Assembly: GCA_036260665.1 (NCBI GenBank)
Contig: DATAMF010000272.1
Coordinates: 1 to 6,757, forward strand
Source of the DNA: DATAMF01 sp036260665
GTDB taxonomy: Bacteria; Chloroflexota; Anaerolineae; Aggregatilineales; Aggregatilineaceae
Direction of reading: 5' to 3'
Length of the DNA stretch: 6,757 nucleotides
Below the pieces are notes generated by a model, which worked only from the letters and a program-made list of their open reading frames with translations, made no database searches and had not been told where the DNA came from. The position numbers and the translations under genes are program-made. This document shows positions 4,913-6,757 of the stretch, in pieces (positions within the stretch are counted from its first letter, which is position 1; each line of letters begins with the position of its first letter).

Positions 4913-6538
4913 CTATTCGGCGCGGCTCACATTCATATGCACGCCCCGCAGCATGCTGCGTTTCATCTTCGCTAGCACTTTTCCGGCCATATCTTCCTTG
5001 ACATCAAAGAACGTTTCATTCTTTTTGACATCAATCGATCCAATCGCCTTACCGGGAATCCCGGCCTCGTTCGCAATCGCCCCGACAACATCGCGCGGAC
5101 GAATCCCGTGCGTATGGCCCAGTGCGATCCGCATCTTGACCATCCCGGCTTCCTGCTCGCGATCCCGATCCCGGCCCCGTTCCTTGCGGAATGGGGTTGA
5201 TGCCGAACGACGCTTCCGCGGTTCGACTTCGCGCACCGCTTCAATCGGACGCTTCTGTTCCACCAATCGGTTCATATGAATGGCTGCCGCTGCAATATCG
5301 ATGGCATTATGTCCATACGACATCATTTCCATCACCAGCGACCGCTCATCGTTCAAATCGCCCGCTTCCAGCACTTCGTCCAGCCCATCGAGGAACCGCA
5401 CGTCGCGCTGATAGTACACCGCTTCCGGCGTCGGCAGCGGCGTCCGGGTGATCGGCTGGTTCGTGTATTCCTGGATATTCTGCAACTGCCACATTTCGCT
5501 CGGTGTTACCAGCGAGATCGCGATCCCGCTGCGCCCGGCGCGTCCAGTGCGCCCAATCCGGTGAACATATTCATCACCCTTGAGCGGCAGATCATAATTG
5601 ATCACGTGCGACACGCTGGGAATATCCACCCCGCGCGCCACCACATCCGTACCAATCAGGATGCGAATATCCCCATTGCGGAACCGCCGCAGCAGGGTTT
5701 CGCGCACATTCTGATCCAGCTCGCCATGCAGCGCTTCCGCCGGATACCCGCGCGCAATTAACTGTTCCGCCAGTTCGGACGCGCCGTTGCGGGTCTTCGT
5801 GAAAATCAACACGCTGTTGATCGCTTCCGCCTCCAACACGAGGGCCAGCGCCGCCAGCTTATCTTTTTTGTCAATCAGGTGATACCGCTGTTCGGTTTCC
5901 GCCACGGTGAGAGTTTCCTCTTCAATCGTGACTTCTTGCGGATCATGCATATACTGTTCCGCCAGCTTGCGGATTTGCTTCGACAAAGTAGCTGAAAACA
6001 GCGCTGTCATCCGATCATCCGGTGTCGCGCCCAAAATGGCTTCCACATCTTCGATGAAGCCCATCTTCAACATCTCATCGGCTTCATCCAGCACGACGAA
6101 ATGCACGTTATCCAGCTTCAGAATGCCTTGTTTGATCAGGTCCAGCGTGCGGCCCGGCGTCCCCACCACAATATGCGTGTCCCGCTGCAAGCGGTTGATC
6201 TGCCGGGTGTACGACTGGCCGCCGTAGATCGGCAGCACATGCGCCCCAAGCGGATTCCCATACTGATGAATCGCTTGCGACACCTGGATCGCCAGTTCAC
6301 GCGTCGGTGTCAGCACCAGGGCTTGCACACCGGGAATCGTCTCATCCAATCGTTGCAGCATCGGCAGCGCGAAGGCGGCGGTTTTACCCGTGCCCGTTTG
6401 CGCCTGCCCCATCATATCGTGTCCCGCCAACAGCAGCGGGATCGCTTGTGTTTGAATGGGGGTAGGACGTTCAAATTCCAGCTCCGACACAGCCTGCAAG
6501 AGTTCTGGGTTCAGGCCCAGACGTTCAAAGTTACTCAT
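4913..6538 (-). CDS. deaD: DEAD-box ATP-dependent RNA helicase, DeaD/CsdA type
   Basis: Cytoplasmic ATP-dependent RNA helicase of 541 residues, of the kind that unwinds structured RNA during ribosome assembly, mRNA decay and cold adaptation. All core motifs are intact: upstream F4 and Q motif RPTPIQ (24-29), motif I AQTGTGKT (46-53), Ia PTREL (78-82), GG (106-107), Ib TPGR (127-130), II DEAD (151-154), III SAT (182-184), IV LIFTKT (244-249), V TDVVARGVD (297-305) and VI HRIGRTGRAGR (326-336). A helical extension (about 372-430) and an Arg/Asp/Glu-rich linker (440-463, including RGRDRDRE) lead to a C-terminal DbpA-type RNA-binding domain (about 466-541). That domain order identifies the DeaD/CsdA group rather than the shorter RhlE or RhlB groups; an assignment to DbpA itself (23S rRNA hairpin 92 recognition) is less likely. 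ATG 6538 is preceded by TGAGG at only 4 nt. The gene is monocistronic, with its own promoter, a long leader and a terminator. Confidence 0.95.
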   Translation of the reverse strand: MSNFERLGLNPELLQAVSELEFERPTPIQTQAIPLLLAGHDMMGQAQTGTGKTAAFALPMLQRLDETIPGVQALVLTPTRELAIQVSQAIHQYGNPLGAHVLPIYGGQSYTRQINRLQRDTHIVVGTPGRTLDLIKQGILKLDNVHFVVLDEADEMLKMGFIEDVEAILGATPDDRMTALFSATLSKQIRKLAEQYMHDPQEVTIEEETLTVAETEQRYHLIDKKDKLAALALVLEAEAINSVLIFTKTRNGASELAEQLIARGYPAEALHGELDQNVRETLLRRFRNGDIRILIGTDVVARGVDIPSVSHVINYDLPLKGDEYVHRIGRTGRAGRSGIAISLVTPSEMWQLQNIQEYTNQPITRTPLPTPEAVYYQRDVRFLDGLDEVLEAGDLNDERSLVMEMMSYGHNAIDIAAAAIHMNRLVEQKRPIEAVREVEPRKRRSASTPFRKERGRDRDREQEAGMVKMRIALGHTHGIRPRDVVGAIANEAGIPGKAIGSIDVKKNETFFDVKEDMAGKVLAKMKRSMLRGVHMNVSRAE

Positions 6539-6578
6539 GGTGCCTCAATGGGTCTATAACATACACATGAACTTTTGC

Positions 6579-6617
6579 GCAGGCTGTCGCTTTGCCCAGT
6601 TTAAGCGAAACGGCTGC
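6579..6617. promoter_or_regulatory. Imperfect hairpin in the helicase 5' leader
   Basis: TCGCTT (6587-6592) and AAGCGA (6603-6608) form a 6-bp stem with a 10-nt loop, extended past an internal loop by GCAG (6579-6582) and CTGC (6614-6617). It lies in the predicted helicase leader of about 108 nt. Cold-shock helicase mRNAs often have long structured leaders, so a regulatory role is plausible but not shown. Confidence 0.4.
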
Positions 6618-6652
6618 ACACAAGAGGGGTATGTCTAAAATCGATAAATGAA

Positions 6653-6681
6653 ATTATAGCAGACCATTCCACCCCTGATAA
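6653..6681 (-). promoter_or_regulatory. Sigma-70-type promoter of the helicase gene
   Basis: On the - strand a perfect TATAAT (6658-6653) lies 17 bp downstream of TTATCA (6681-6676), which matches four of six -35 consensus bases. Spacing is optimal. Predicted transcript start is near 6646, about 108 nt before the helicase ATG. Confidence 0.65.
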
Positions 6682-6757
6682 GGGCCGAGTCATTCACACC
6701 CGTCCCCCCCTTTTTCTCTGCACCAGCGGCTATACCTTACCCACATCTTCTGGATCG

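Noticed and set aside
6730..6756. Possible last eight codons of a - strand gene entering from the right (DPEDVGKV then TAG)
   Set aside because: Eight codons before a stop are too few to tell coding from chance; the rest of 6682-6757, including a C7-T5 run at 6704-6715, shows no feature I can support.

Overview
The window looks like an ordinary chromosomal segment of a free-living bacterium, most likely a member of the Chloroflexota (Anaerolineae-like). Three things point that way. The terpenoid-cyclase-fold protein closely resembles a family I remember from that phylum. The spacer at 4609-4838 carries the 'GTAGGGGC...GCCCC' palindromes and G/C-rich hairpin repeats that litter such genomes. 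The DNA is moderately GC-rich by eye, with consensus sigma-70-type promoters and Shine-Dalgarno sites. The taxonomic call is recollection and inference; there is no rRNA or other marker gene here. I see no mobile element, CRISPR array, tRNA or rRNA.

Layout. The left part (83-2959) is on the + strand: an MFS-type transporter (83-1345, apparent TTG start), then 2 nt later a short DprA/Smf-family protein (1348-2199). An AT-rich spacer of about 200 bp follows, with a perfect TATAAT box and a leader of about 125 nt. It feeds an unrecognised 183-residue protein (2408-2959) with a proline-rich, probably disordered N-terminal half. The + and - genes converge at 2960-3137, where a hairpin can serve as a shared terminator.

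The right part is on the - strand. A DEAD-box RNA helicase of the DeaD/CsdA type (6538-4913) has its own promoter, a leader of about 108 nt and an intrinsic terminator. A gene-free spacer of nearly 400 bp then holds a cluster of inverted and direct repeats and, at its distal end, a TATAAT box. This box probably drives a two-gene operon: an alpha/alpha-toroid (terpenoid cyclase/prenyltransferase-like) protein (4525-3548) overlapping by 10 nt with a 139-residue four-helix membrane protein (3557-3138).

How the genes work together. Only two pairs look functionally or translationally linked: MFS with DprA by tight spacing, and the toroid protein with the membrane protein by start/stop overlap. The helicase is a stand-alone housekeeping/cold-adaptation gene. 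I do not see convincing evidence of a new multi-gene system. The best leads are the toroid/membrane pair of unknown function, the compact DprA variant, the repeat cluster, and the orphan proline-rich gene with its long leader.
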